Source: Pseudomonas piscis (GTDB lineage Bacteria > Pseudomonadota > Gammaproteobacteria > Pseudomonadales > Pseudomonadaceae). Taken from it: 64,000 nt of DNA. Location of the stretch: NCBI RefSeq assembly GCF_009380155.1, contig NZ_WHUV01000002.1, forward strand, positions 744,001-808,000, in the 5' to 3' direction. Both the position numbers and the translations under genes were made by a program. Under the pieces are notes generated by a model. The model ran no database searches. It saw only the letters and a list, made by a program, of their open reading frames with translations, and was not told the DNA's origin. This document shows positions 1-9,192 of the stretch, one piece after another. Every line of letters begins with the position of its first letter. Positions within the stretch are counted from its first letter, which is position 1.

Positions 1-2
1 CC

Positions 3-296
3 AAATGGGCTGGCTTCCCCAGCACCAGCAACGGTAACGCCAGCTTGAATTGCCGAGGCTACAACACCAGCGCCGGGGGCAGCACGCTGGGCTGCAAGAT
101 CGAATGGACCGGGCCGACCCAGGTCGCCATTGGCGTCACGCCCTATGGCGGGCAAGTGGCAGTGAACTTCAGCTGCCAGGCCATACATCTTGGCTCCATG
201 GGCACCGTCATGGACTTCAGCTACAGCGACCCGGTCTATTCGCGCATTCGGTATGGCTCGGTCCAGGCCACCGGCAGCCTGACCATCACCCAGTAA
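3..296 (+). CDS. C-terminal end of an exported protein of unknown function (partial)
   Basis: The reading frame is open from the first base of the window and stops at TAA 294-296, so only the last 97 residues are visible and the 5' end lies outside. The fragment is rich in Gly, Ser, Thr and aromatic residues and has three cysteines (in NCRGY, GCKIEW and FSCQA), alternating like an extracytoplasmic beta-sandwich domain. It ends in SLTITQ. I recognise no family. A secreted or fimbria-associated protein is an inference from composition only. Confidence 0.55.
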   Translation, partial: KWAGFPSTSNGNASLNCRGYNTSAGGSTLGCKIEWTGPTQVAIGVTPYGGQVAVNFSCQAIHLGSMGTVMDFSYSDPVYSRIRYGSVQATGSLTITQ

Positions 297-373
297 CGCC
301 CTCTGCTTGACCCATTACTGTCCCCGTCGGCGCCCATGGGCCGGCGGGGGCCGCCATTTCCCTCGCCCGGGTA

Positions 374-1528
374 TCAGGCCGTGGACTTGAGCGCCAGGAC
401 CTTCCAGCTCGCCTTGCGCTTGCGGGCGACCAGGGCATCCAGGGCCTCGCCGGTGGGCCTGCCCTTGGTAGTGAACGTCACCGGGACCAGCAACAACAGG
501 GCCACCCGGTCATCGTCGGCAATCTCCTCGGCCGCGGATGCCGGGTCCCAGGGTTTGTCCACCACCAGCATCGCATCCACCGAATCGGGCCAGGCCAGGT
601 CCCCATAGCCAGGATCATCACGCAGCACCAGCATCCCCTCGCCCAAGGCCTGGTGTTCCAGGCTCTGGCGCGCCAGGCGAGCCAGTAGCTGCACCGGGAA
701 GCACCAGGCTGGCTGTTGCGCCAGTCCATGCTGGGGAAGCGCCCAGTCCTCGGGCAGGCAGACGAACAGCTCGGTCATGGGAGTGGTGCGGTACAGGCCA
801 ATGGTGAACAACAGCTTGTAGCGCCCCTTGGTCAGCAGGCTGATATGCAGCGAAAACCGAGGGTCTGCGCTGGGTGGACTGAACAGCGCCGGCAGCACCC
901 AGCCGGCGCTGTTGTGGACGAAGGTCGCGATCGCCTGCCCTGGCCCCTCGACGTCCGGGGTATCGATATCCAGGATGCTCTGTGCGCCATTGGCTTGCAG
1001 CAGCTCTGCAACCGCCGGGTGGCCCCAGGTGCGCGCGGCATCCAGGGCGCTGTTGTTGAAGCGCCGATGCAATTGGTTGACCGCGGCGCCCCGCGCCAGA
1101 AGCAGTGCGACCACCTGGTCATGGCCCGCCAGCGCGGCCGAGTAAAGTGGCGGGCAGATGCTCAATGACAGGCCATTGGCACTGGCGCCGGCGTCGAGCA
1201 ACACGGTGCAGGTCGGCAGGCTCCCTTCGCTGGCCGCCAGCCCCAGCGCCGTTTCCTGGCCACTGACCCGCACCGGCTGATCCACCTCCAGGCCCAGCTC
1301 GAGCAGTAGTTGGCAAACCTCGGCCTGGCCTTCGCTGGCGGCCATATGCAGCAGGCCGATATCCCCGGCGGAGCCATAGCGGGGCAGCTCCAGCAACTGC
1401 GGATACTGTTGGGCAAAGGCCCGCAATCGCTCCACCCTGCCCTCCAGGACATCCTCGTAGAGGCGATCCAGCTGGGTCTCGTGTTCTTCGTAAAGTCGTT
1501 GCCACTCGGTCATCAGGTGCAGGTCCAT
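374..1528 (-). CDS. Ankyrin-repeat / SUFU-domain protein
   Basis: The protein has 384 residues. Residues about 55-190 hold four or so ankyrin repeats, seen as LLHMAASEGQAEVCQLLLELG, TALGLAASEG, PLYSAALAGHDQVVALLLARGA and SALDAARTWGHPAVAELLQANGA in short pieces. Residues about 200-370 match the SUFU (suppressor-of-fused-like) domain, with the typical LFVCLPEDW and LVPVTF segments. There is no signal peptide, so it is probably cytoplasmic. In bacteria both ankyrin and SUFU proteins often act as immunity or anti-toxin partners (known of the families), but no toxin gene is adjacent here. An in-frame ATG five codons in is an alternative start. The neighbouring riboswitch and receptor lie on the opposite strand. 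Confidence 0.8.
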   Translation of the reverse strand: MDLHLMTEWQRLYEEHETQLDRLYEDVLEGRVERLRAFAQQYPQLLELPRYGSAGDIGLLHMAASEGQAEVCQLLLELGLEVDQPVRVSGQETALGLAASEGSLPTCTVLLDAGASANGLSLSICPPLYSAALAGHDQVVALLLARGAAVNQLHRRFNNSALDAARTWGHPAVAELLQANGAQSILDIDTPDVEGPGQAIATFVHNSAGWVLPALFSPPSADPRFSLHISLLTKGRYKLLFTIGLYRTTPMTELFVCLPEDWALPQHGLAQQPAWCFPVQLLARLARQSLEHQALGEGMLVLRDDPGYGDLAWPDSVDAMLVVDKPWDPASAAEEIADDDRVALLLLVPVTFTTKGRPTGEALDALVARKRKASWKVLALKSTA

Positions 1529-1792
1529 GTTCTGTCGATACGCTCCGGGGGCGCATTGAGTCGTTAACCGCCGCGCTCGTCAACCACTTCGGTAACGGCG
1601 CACCTGTGCTCCAGGCGCCGACCCAGCCGGAACATCGCCAGGGCTTGCGGCAACAATGGCCATGGCCAATGACACGGCTACCTCCAGTTGCAAGCCAAGC
1701 AGCATCAGCACCATCGAAATGAAAGCGTGCTCCGACGCCCCTAGTGATAGTCAGGTGCCATTGACGCGAGGGTCTCGCCGGTGGTCAGATGC

Positions 1793-1990
1793 GCGCCAGT
1801 TTCAGGTGTCCCATGCCGCCGCGCATGGGGTTAAACGGGAAGCCGGTGCGTCATTGCGATGATCAGTCCGGCGCTGCCCCCGCAACGGTAAGCGAGCGAA
1901 GCAATCGACAGACCACTGTGCCAAGGCATGGGAAGGTGATTGCTTCATGTCCCTCGCAAGCCCGGAGACCGGCCTGCAACGTCGTTTGAC
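1793..1990 (+). promoter_or_regulatory. Cobalamin (B12) riboswitch
   Basis: The conserved blocks of the class occur in the right order: CAGGTGTCCC near 1803, GGGAAGCCGGTGCG at about 1840, GCTGCCCCCGCAACGGTAA at about 1873, the B12-box-like GACCACTGTGCC at about 1910, GCATGGGAAGG at about 1926 and GCAAGCCCGGAGACCGGCC at about 1958. It ends about 110 bases before the TonB-dependent receptor start, leaving room for an expression platform. By family knowledge it should shut off the receptor when adenosylcobalamin or a related corrinoid is plentiful. Confidence 0.93.
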
Positions 1991-2101
1991 AACCCCGCGG
2001 TGGGCGGGCGCAGTCCGGTTTGCGTGGGCTCGCGTGCCTGCGCTTGCCTATGCGTTGTTCCCTCCGGGATTCATTCATTCCTGATAAGCAGTAGGAATCG
2101 C

Positions 2102-4249
2102 ATGTCCCGCACTTCTGTGTTGCTACCCCGGTCTTACCCCTGGCTGTATTTCACCCTGTTGCCTTGCATGAGCCTCACGCCCCTGGCGCTGGCTGGGCAA
2201 CAGCCCTCCCTGGTTTTGCCGCAAGCGCAGGTGACGGCACAGGCCACCGATAGTCCAATCTCCTTGAGTACTCCCCTGCCGGCCGGTTCACGCCTGAACC
2301 TGACGGCCTTGGAAACTCCGGCCAGCACCAGCAGCCTCGACAGTGAGGCCATAGCCCGCAACAACCTGACGATCCAGGACGCGGTCACCCGTTCAGTGGG
2401 CATCACCAGCGTCGCCACGCCTGGCAACGGTAATACGGCGCTGTCGGCGCGGGGGTTCACCGGCCATAGTTCGGTCATGACGCTGTTCGACGGCTCACGC
2501 TTGTATACCGGTGCCGGCAGCCAGACGTTCCCGGTGGATCCGTGGCTAGTGGAGCGCATCGATATCATCCGCGGCCCAGCCTCGGTGCTCTACGGCGAAG
2601 GCGCCACTGGAGCGGTGATCAATGTGATCCCCAAGAAGCCCTTCGAAGGTGAGATCCATAACCGCCTGCGCCTGGGCTATGGCTCCAATGACCGGCAACA
2701 AATGGGCCTGGATAGCGGTGGCTCGCTCACCGACACCCTCAGCTATCGCCTGACGCTGAACCAGCAGCACAGCAATGGCTGGGTCGACCACGGCCAATCA
2801 CGCAACCAGGCATTGAGCGCAGCGTTGCGCTGGCAAGCCAATGAAGACCTGAGTTTCACCCTGGCCCACGAACGTGGAGAGAGCGAGCCGGCCAGCTACT
2901 TTGGCACGCCGCTGATCGCCGGCCGCTACCGCGACAGCCTGCGGGACAAGAACTACAACCTGCGTAACGCGGTACAGCGTTACAACGATGAATGGACGCG
3001 CCTGAACACCGAGTGGGTGCTCAACGACAACCTCAGCGCCAGCAACCAGCTCTACTACATCAAGAGCCGTCGCCACTGGCGCAATGCCGAGGCCTACAAC
3101 TGGGTCGGCTCCAGGGAGCAGCTATTGCGAGGCGACAACCTGGAGATCAAGCACGACCAGGAACAGATCGGCGATCGCCAGAGCTTCACCTTCGATCATT
3201 CGCTGTTCGGGTTGGACAGCAAGACCGTGGTCGGCCTGGAGTACAACCGGATCCGTTTCGGCGTGGCCAACAACTCGCCCTACAAGGATATCGGCGGTGA
3301 CTACATCGATCCGTGGAACCCGGCTCCGGGTTATTTCCACAGCAAGTCGGCCTTCTCGCCCCAGACCGCCAGCACCACCCGTACCTTTGCACTGTTTGCG
3401 GAAAACCGCCTGCAACTGTCGGAGCGCTGGTCGTTGGTGACCGGTATCCGCCGCGACCAGAACCATATCGATCGCACCGACCTGCGCGCCGATACCCGGA
3501 CCGATCGCAGCCTTGCGGGTGGTAACTGGCGCGCTGGCCTGGTGTTCGCGGTCACTGATCAGCTCTCACTGTATGGCCAGTACTCCACCAGTGAAGACGG
3601 CATCAACAACCTGATCAGTCTCAATCCGACCCAAATGCAGATGGACCTGACCGAAGCCAAGCAGACCGAGTTCGGCCTCAAGCAGCAGTTCTGGGATGGT
3701 CGTGGCGAATGGACGCTGGCGGCCTACCAAATCGTCAAGAAAAAGCTGCTGGCGACCGACCCGCTGACCCGCCTGGCACAACAGATTGGCCAACAATCGT
3801 CCGACGGCCTGGAAGCCTCGCTGGAACTGGCTCTGGATCACGGCTGGCAAATCTCGGCCAACGCTTCAGCGGTTCGTGCCCAGTACGATGACTTCGACGA
3901 GGTGGTCTCCGGGAAGCTGGTCTCCCGTGCAGGCAACCGTCCGAGCAATGTGCCGCGGCGCACTGCCAACCTGTGGCTGAACAAGACCTTGGCCCAAGAC
4001 CTGGAAGCAGGCATGGGCCTGCGCTATGTCGACGCCAGGTATGCCAACACTGCCAACACCGTCGATGTACCGGGCTATACCGTGCTGGATGCCAACCTGG
4101 GCTGGCAGGCGCTGCCGGACGTACGCCTCAACCTGCAACTGAACAACCTGCTGGACCGCCGATATGCCGTGGCCCAGCAAAACAGCGGCCAGCAATGGTT
4201 GATGGGCGAGCCCCGATCGCTGTTCGTGAGCGCAGACTACAGCTTCTGA
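2102..4249 (+). CDS. TonB-dependent outer-membrane receptor under riboswitch control
   Basis: The product has 715 residues from ATG 2102, chosen because AGGAA sits five bases upstream; longer in-frame starts would run into the riboswitch. It has a signal peptide (about residues 1-33, ending LALAG), then a plug domain with the DAVTRSVGI and IDIIRGPASVLYGEGATGAVIN segments (the usual ExIxVxRGPxSxLYGxGAxGGxIN plug motif), then a long beta-barrel ending in aromatic residues (DYSF). The overall type is that of siderophore receptors (FhuA/FpvA-like) rather than the shorter BtuB. The riboswitch upstream nevertheless implies a corrinoid, cobalt complex or B12-linked substrate. A hairpin follows the gene. 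Confidence 0.88.
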   Translation: MSRTSVLLPRSYPWLYFTLLPCMSLTPLALAGQQPSLVLPQAQVTAQATDSPISLSTPLPAGSRLNLTALETPASTSSLDSEAIARNNLTIQDAVTRSVGITSVATPGNGNTALSARGFTGHSSVMTLFDGSRLYTGAGSQTFPVDPWLVERIDIIRGPASVLYGEGATGAVINVIPKKPFEGEIHNRLRLGYGSNDRQQMGLDSGGSLTDTLSYRLTLNQQHSNGWVDHGQSRNQALSAALRWQANEDLSFTLAHERGESEPASYFGTPLIAGRYRDSLRDKNYNLRNAVQRYNDEWTRLNTEWVLNDNLSASNQLYYIKSRRHWRNAEAYNWVGSREQLLRGDNLEIKHDQEQIGDRQSFTFDHSLFGLDSKTVVGLEYNRIRFGVANNSPYKDIGGDYIDPWNPAPGYFHSKSAFSPQTASTTRTFALFAENRLQLSERWSLVTGIRRDQNHIDRTDLRADTRTDRSLAGGNWRAGLVFAVTDQLSLYGQYSTSEDGINNLISLNPTQMQMDLTEAKQTEFGLKQQFWDGRGEWTLAAYQIVKKKLLATDPLTRLAQQIGQQSSDGLEASLELALDHGWQISANASAVRAQYDDFDEVVSGKLVSRAGNRPSNVPRRTANLWLNKTLAQDLEAGMGLRYVDARYANTANTVDVPGYTVLDANLGWQALPDVRLNLQLNNLLDRRYAVAQQNSGQQWLMGEPRSLFVSADYSF

Positions 4250-4256
4250 GGCTATG

Positions 4257-4285
4257 GCTACCGTAAACCCAGGGTTTGCGGTAGC
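4257..4285. terminator. Hairpin between convergent genes
   Basis: The sequence GCTACCG.AAACCC / GGGTTT.CGGTAGC forms a 13-pair stem with one mismatch and a very short loop. It lies eight bases after the receptor stop and 22 bases before the end of the opposing SulP gene. There is no T-run on either side, so it may be a transcript-end stabiliser rather than a classical intrinsic terminator. Confidence 0.5.
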
Positions 4286-4306
4286 ACCCTTCACGCCCGC
4301 CCCGCC

Positions 4307-5998
4307 TCACTGCTTGCCGCGCATGCTGTTGCGCCAGATCCGGTAGCTCCTGATCCCCGCACGTACCGAGCCGAACAGCAGCTGCTCGTCCATTTCCGCA
4401 CTCATCCCCGAGCGCTCCAGCATCTTCAGGAAGGTGCCGCGGGCACGGGCGATGGCGAAGTGAATGCCCTGGGCGGCCAGGGTGTCGCGGATTTCCCGCA
4501 GCACCGCGATGCCGCTGACATCGATATCGGTGACCGCCTCGGCATCGAACAACACCACCTCGGGCTTGCCGTCGCGCCCGATGTTCTCCAGCAGGCGCAT
4601 CTTGAAGTAGTCGGCGTTGAAGAACAGGATCGCGTCGTCAAAGCGATACACCACCAGCCCGGGCACGGTCCGGGCCTGCGGATACTTGCTGATATCGACC
4701 TGGCCTTCGATGCCTGGCATCCAGCCCAGTACCGCGTCGGTGGGCTGGTAGATGCTGTACAGCAGGCGCAGGATGGCCAGGGTCACGGCGAACATGATCC
4801 CCGGCAATACCCCCAGGCCCAGCACGCTCACCGTAGTCAGCAAGCACAGCCAGAACTCGAAGCGGCTGAGCTTGTGGATCTGCCCGAGGGATTTCACATC
4901 GATCAGGCCCCAGCCGGCCATCAGCAGGACCGCGCCCAGGGCCGGCTGCGGGATCCAGGCCATGGGCGCGGTGAAGAACAACAGGATCAGGGCGATCGCC
5001 CCGGCGGCGATGATGCCCACCAACTGGCTCTTGCCTCCGACCATGTCGTTGACCGCGGTGCGCGAATCCGCGCCGCTGATGGCGAAGCCCTGGGAGGCCC
5101 CCGCCGCCAGGTTGCTCATGCCCAGGGCGATGAACTCATGGTTGGCATTGATCGCGTAACCGTGGCGCGCAGCGAAGCTGCGGGCGGTGAGCATGGCGCT
5201 GCAAAAACTCACCGTGGCGATACCCAGGGCGTCGCGCAGCAGGCTCTTGCTCTCTTCCAGGGTGGTGCTGGGCCAGGATAGTTCGGGGATGCCGGCAGGC
5301 ACATGGCCCAAGACCGCCACGCCGAACTGGTCGAGGCCGAAGACCCCGGCCAGCAAGGTGAACACCGCCACCGTCACCAGCGCCGCCGGCAACCGTGGAT
5401 AGCGGCGCGGCAAGCCGATCAGCAGGCCCAGGCTGGCCAAGCCGATGGCCAGGGTCAGCCAGTGGATCTCGCCCAGGCGCTGGAGAAAGTCCATCAGCCC
5501 GAGGATGAAGCCCTCGCCCTCGATCTTGAAGCCCACCACCTTGCCCATTTGCCCGGCGATCAGGCTCAGGCCGATGCCGTTCAGGTAGCCGATGAGGATC
5601 GGCCGCGAGAAGAAGCTGGCGATGAACCCGGCCCGGGCGATCCCCGCGGCGATCAGCATCAGCCCCACCAGCACGGTGACGATCATCGACAACTCGACGG
5701 TGCGCTGCAGGTCGCCCATGGCCAGGGGCGCCACGGCCCCGCCGAGCATGGCGCAGGTGGCGGCATCGGGGCCGACCATCAACTGCCGCGAGCTGCCGAC
5801 CAGGGCATAGACGATCATCGGCAGCACGCAGGCATAGAGCCCGTACTGCGCAGGCAGCCCGACGATCTGGGCATAGGCGATGGCGATGGGAATCTGGATC
5901 GCCGCCACCGACAAACCGGCCCGCAGGTCGGCGCGCAACCATTCACGGCGGTAGTGCAGCAAGTTGGACAGGCCGGACAGATAGCGGGAGAGCAACAT
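4307..5998 (-). CDS. SulP-family anion transporter with STAS domain
   Basis: This 563-residue inner-membrane protein has an N-terminal SulP signature region (AAIQIPIAIAYAQIVGLP, then GLYACVLPMIVYALVGSS and VGPDAATCAML), ten or more hydrophobic segments up to about residue 420, and a cytoplasmic STAS domain (about 435-550) containing FDAEAVTDIDVSGIAVL. By family it moves sulfate, bicarbonate or dicarboxylates with H+ or Na+; the substrate cannot be read from sequence. It stands alone, convergent with the riboswitch-controlled receptor. Confidence 0.9.
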   Translation of the reverse strand: MLLSRYLSGLSNLLHYRREWLRADLRAGLSVAAIQIPIAIAYAQIVGLPAQYGLYACVLPMIVYALVGSSRQLMVGPDAATCAMLGGAVAPLAMGDLQRTVELSMIVTVLVGLMLIAAGIARAGFIASFFSRPILIGYLNGIGLSLIAGQMGKVVGFKIEGEGFILGLMDFLQRLGEIHWLTLAIGLASLGLLIGLPRRYPRLPAALVTVAVFTLLAGVFGLDQFGVAVLGHVPAGIPELSWPSTTLEESKSLLRDALGIATVSFCSAMLTARSFAARHGYAINANHEFIALGMSNLAAGASQGFAISGADSRTAVNDMVGGKSQLVGIIAAGAIALILLFFTAPMAWIPQPALGAVLLMAGWGLIDVKSLGQIHKLSRFEFWLCLLTTVSVLGLGVLPGIMFAVTLAILRLLYSIYQPTDAVLGWMPGIEGQVDISKYPQARTVPGLVVYRFDDAILFFNADYFKMRLLENIGRDGKPEVVLFDAEAVTDIDVSGIAVLREIRDTLAAQGIHFAIARARGTFLKMLERSGMSAEMDEQLLFGSVRAGIRSYRIWRNSMRGKQ

Positions 5999-6228
5999 GC
6001 AGGGTCCTTTCGAAGTGTTCCGTTCTTGTTATTCATCCATGCCCTTGCAAGCCATGCGGCAGGCAAGGCGACGCAGCCCGCTATTGAAGCCAATCGCGCA
6101 CTCGAACGCCATGAGCTGGAGCAGCTTTTATGCGGATCGTCGAACGTTGGCCTGACGCATCGACGGATACCGATAGAAGCTAACGCCAAGAGCTGCCAGC
6201 GTGCTGGATTTCACCACCGGATAAACGC

Positions 6229-6265
6229 TTGACCTTAAAGATAACTTTAAAGTTAAGGTTTTCCC
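6229..6265 (+). promoter_or_regulatory. MerR-type promoter/operator with 19-bp spacer
   Basis: A -35 box TTGACC (6229-6234) and a -10 box TAAGGT (6254-6259) are separated by exactly 19 bases. The spacer carries the inverted repeat ACCTTAA (6232-6238) / TTAAGGT (6253-6259). An over-long spacer filled by a dyad is the hallmark of promoters activated by MerR-family regulators, and TAAGGT is the same -10 as in the classical mer promoter. It points toward the epimerase gene 185 bases downstream. No MerR gene lies next to it. Confidence 0.6.
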
Positions 6266-6444
6266 GTGGCCGCAGAACCACGGTCTTTCGATTCACCAAT
6301 CGATCTCGCCCAAGCCCCATGGCCGGCAGGCACACGTGGATTCGCTAAGCTCAATGGGCCGGGGCTGCCGAACAACCGATCGAGGTTGGCCCGCAGGCTC
6401 CACGCGGCGACTGCGCAACTTCTTCAACGACTCAGGGACACAGC

Positions 6445-7368
6445 ATGCAAACCATATTGGGAGCCAGTGGGCAGATCGCCGTGGAGCTGGCGCGAGAACT
6501 GTCCAGCAGCCATACCGATGAGCTGCGGCTGGTCAGTCGCAACCCGGCCAAGGTCAACCCATCCGACACCTTGCTACCGGCCGACCTGCTGGATGCCGAC
6601 CAGGCCGCCAAGGCCATCGAGGGCAGCAGCATCGTGTATTTCACCGCTGGCCTGCCGCCGGACACTCGCCTGTGGGAGCAGCAATTTCCGTTGATGCTGA
6701 AAAACGCTCTCGAAGCGACGCGCGCAGCCAACGCCAAGTTCGTCTATTTCGACAACACCTACATGTACCCGCAAAACGATCGGCTGCTCACCGAAGACGC
6801 GCCCTTCCAGCCCGTCGGCCGCAAGGGCCAGGTCCGGGCGGCCATGGCCTCCATGGTGCTGCAGGAGATGGCCCGCGGCGACATTCCGGTGCTGATCGGC
6901 CGGGCGCCGGAGTTCTATGGCCCCGGCAAGACCCAGAGCATCACCAACAGCCTGGTCCTGGATAACCTCAAGGCTGGCAAGACGCCGCGAGTGCCGGTGC
7001 GCGACGACACCAAGCGCACGCTGATCTGGACCCCCGACGCCAGTCGCGCCCTGGGGCTGCTCGGCAATACAGCAGATGCCTATGGGCAGACCTGGCACCT
7101 GCCCTGCGACGATCAACGCCTGACCTACAAGGAACTGGTCGGCCTCGCTGCACAGGTGCAGGGCAAGGCGCCCTCCTACAAGGTACTGGGCAAATGGACC
7201 CTGCTGGCCGCGGGCCTGGTTTCCAGCCAAGTCCGCGAGCTGCGCGAACTGCTGCCGCGCTACGAATACGACAACCTGTTCGATTCGTCGAAATTCAAGC
7301 AGCGCTTCCCCGAGTTCCAGGTCACTACCTACCGCCAGGGGCTGGAGCAGGTGCTGGGCCGCCACTGA
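6445..7368 (+). CDS. NAD(P)-dependent epimerase/dehydratase-family protein
   Basis: The protein has 307 residues and a Rossmann nucleotide-binding loop at the very N-terminus (LGASGQIA, residues 5-12). It belongs to the extended or atypical SDR group: there is a Tyr-rich stretch (FDNTYMYP) where the catalytic region lies, and the C-terminal half resembles sugar or flavonoid-reductase-like SDRs. The start is set by the CAGGGA box eight bases before ATG 6445. It is monocistronic and lies downstream of a MerR-type promoter, which suggests induction by oxidants, metals or electrophiles. The substrate is unknown. The 5999-6444 stretch holds only this promoter and no other gene that I can see. Confidence 0.82.
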   Translation: MQTILGASGQIAVELARELSSSHTDELRLVSRNPAKVNPSDTLLPADLLDADQAAKAIEGSSIVYFTAGLPPDTRLWEQQFPLMLKNALEATRAANAKFVYFDNTYMYPQNDRLLTEDAPFQPVGRKGQVRAAMASMVLQEMARGDIPVLIGRAPEFYGPGKTQSITNSLVLDNLKAGKTPRVPVRDDTKRTLIWTPDASRALGLLGNTADAYGQTWHLPCDDQRLTYKELVGLAAQVQGKAPSYKVLGKWTLLAAGLVSSQVRELRELLPRYEYDNLFDSSKFKQRFPEFQVTTYRQGLEQVLGRH

Positions 7369-7584
7369 GCCGGCACGGTGGACGAAAGCCGCGCTGCCGG
7401 CCGCTCACCGCTCGCCTTGCTAGTACCCACAGCGGTTTTTTCATCTAGTGTTGTGGTGTGCACGGACGTTCGTAATCGGCACGTAGCTTCCCAAGCTGAT
7501 AACTATCAGTGCCCGGTGCAGCGCGTCCAAGCAGCCCTGCGCAGTCAAGCTTGATCGCAATGACCCATGGCCAAGGAGAGTGCT

Positions 7585-8949
7585 ATGTCATACAGATCCT
7601 TGCTGCTTTGCACCCTGTTCACCCTGCCCGCCTACGTCTTGGACGCCCATGCACTGTCCAACGACGATCACGACCAGGAGGCCATCAAGCTATTCAACAC
7701 CTCCGCCAAGGCGCCCTGCATCAGTGGTTTTCCCTGCTTTGCCATCAGCAACCAGTACCCGACGAGCCCGCCAGCCCCTGCCACGGACTTCCCCTGGAGC
7801 CATACCGACTACAAGACCGATCCAGCTAAATACATGGCCCAGGTACTGGCCTATGTGGTCGAAGGCAATACCGGTGTCGACTGGGAACTGCAAAAGAACC
7901 CCATCCGGCGTTGGTATCACGCCCCCTGGATGCATGCCAAGCGCGAGCCGGTCCATGGCCTGACCATGGAAAGAGGCAGCCGCCTGCACGAGCTGGGACC
8001 TGACCAGACCCGACGCACCAACAACTGGGCGGTAGGCTTCTACAACGACATCGGTGGCAGCAGCTTCGGCAAGGTATGGCAAGACAAGGCACGCCCCACC
8101 ACGACCCAGGTGGTGTTCCCCGTGGGTACGGTCACCGCCAAGCTGCTGTTCACCGATGCTACCGATAGCGAGGCGCCCTACCTCAAGGGCAACAACCTTC
8201 AGTGGCAAGCGGACATTACCAACAAGCGCAATCCGCAAAACCTGCGCCTGCTGCAAATGGATATCGCGGTCAAGGGGCAGGCCGACGCGACTCATAGCGG
8301 CTGGGTGTTCGGGACCTTTGTGTTCAACGGCGCCCGGGGCGCGGCCAACTACTGGGACAACCTGATCCCCGTGGGCCTGGAATGGGGCAACTCGACGGAC
8401 TTCACCTACGCCGATTACCAGGCCGGCAAGCGTCCGGGGGAAAGCTGGGTCAATCCCGAGGCCAAGGCGATGTTCGCTAACCGCGCACCGGACGACCAGA
8501 TGGGCTACCTGGGACGCATGAACGGCCCGGTGGACAGCCCGCTTTCCAGTTGCATGAGCTGCCACAGCCGGGCCATGGATACCAATGGCGGGCCCGGACC
8601 GGACTTCAACCCCAAGACTGACGACAACTGCCTGGAAGTGGTCGAGCTCGAGAACCAGCAGACTTACGTGCGCCAGCCCACATGCAAGGTCAATGAGCAA
8701 GCGGTGCGCCTGTTCTACCGCAATCTCAAATCCGACGAGCCCTTCATCCCCGGCTTCAACTCACTGGACTACTCCCTGCAAATGGCCCTGGGAGTGGCCA
8801 ACTGGCATGCCTGGAACAAGACCCAGCACCCGACGGCGCTGAAGGCGGACAGCAGCACCTTCAAGCTCAAGAGTTCCAGCGTCGGTACGCCGGTGTCGTC
8901 GAAGATCCCGCTGCTGCCCGCCGAGGAGGCCTTCCAGCGCGGTGATTGA
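7585..8949 (+). CDS. Exported haem-c (CxxCH) protein of unknown role
   Basis: The start was placed at ATG 7585 because AAGGAGA lies eight bases upstream; an ATG 18 bases earlier has no ribosome site. The 454-residue product has a signal peptide (SLLLCTLFTLPAYV...AHA), so it is periplasmic. It has a single CMSCH haem-attachment motif near residue 315, inside a large globular chain that otherwise lacks recognisable cytochrome folds. Several WxxxxW and Asn/Asp-rich stretches suggest a cytochrome-c-like enzyme or redox partner rather than a small electron carrier. No partner oxidoreductase is adjacent. The function is unknown. Confidence 0.75.
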   Translation: MSYRSLLLCTLFTLPAYVLDAHALSNDDHDQEAIKLFNTSAKAPCISGFPCFAISNQYPTSPPAPATDFPWSHTDYKTDPAKYMAQVLAYVVEGNTGVDWELQKNPIRRWYHAPWMHAKREPVHGLTMERGSRLHELGPDQTRRTNNWAVGFYNDIGGSSFGKVWQDKARPTTTQVVFPVGTVTAKLLFTDATDSEAPYLKGNNLQWQADITNKRNPQNLRLLQMDIAVKGQADATHSGWVFGTFVFNGARGAANYWDNLIPVGLEWGNSTDFTYADYQAGKRPGESWVNPEAKAMFANRAPDDQMGYLGRMNGPVDSPLSSCMSCHSRAMDTNGGPGPDFNPKTDDNCLEVVELENQQTYVRQPTCKVNEQAVRLFYRNLKSDEPFIPGFNSLDYSLQMALGVANWHAWNKTQHPTALKADSSTFKLKSSSVGTPVSSKIPLLPAEEAFQRGD

Positions 8950-9189
8950 CTCTGCCAGCCGCCCGTGGCCAGTGCTGTGCGAGCGCCATGGGCGAAGGTG
9001 CTCCGGAGCACGCCCGGCGTGATGGGCAGCACCGAGTCCACAACGATGGCGTCGTCGCGTTCTCCTGGGCGACGCCACCGTCGACCTGCGGGCATTCGTT
9101 CTTAGCAGATGACACGAGGTCAGGTACGGGTCCTCCCCGCTACCTTGCCGCATCACAACGCCGACGCCCGGTGAGCACGGCGCCAGGAG
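8950..9189. other. Non-coding stretch upstream of the aminotransferase, possibly its lost 5' end
   Basis: The 240 bases between the haem protein and the aminotransferase carry no convincing gene. In the aminotransferase frame the segment just upstream is interrupted by TGA at 9172-9174. Short runs in the neighbouring frames (for instance EVRYGSSPLP and QVRVLPATLP) are faintly like the VRSYCR region of the intact paralogue at 47-48 kb. This suggests, but does not prove, a decayed N-terminal coding region. Confidence 0.35.
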
Positions 9190-9192
9190 CTG

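Noticed and set aside
1585..1719. Small minus-strand frame with one hydrophobic segment between the ankyrin gene and the riboswitch
   Set aside because: No ribosome site and no family; it looks like chance or a remnant and is not supported.
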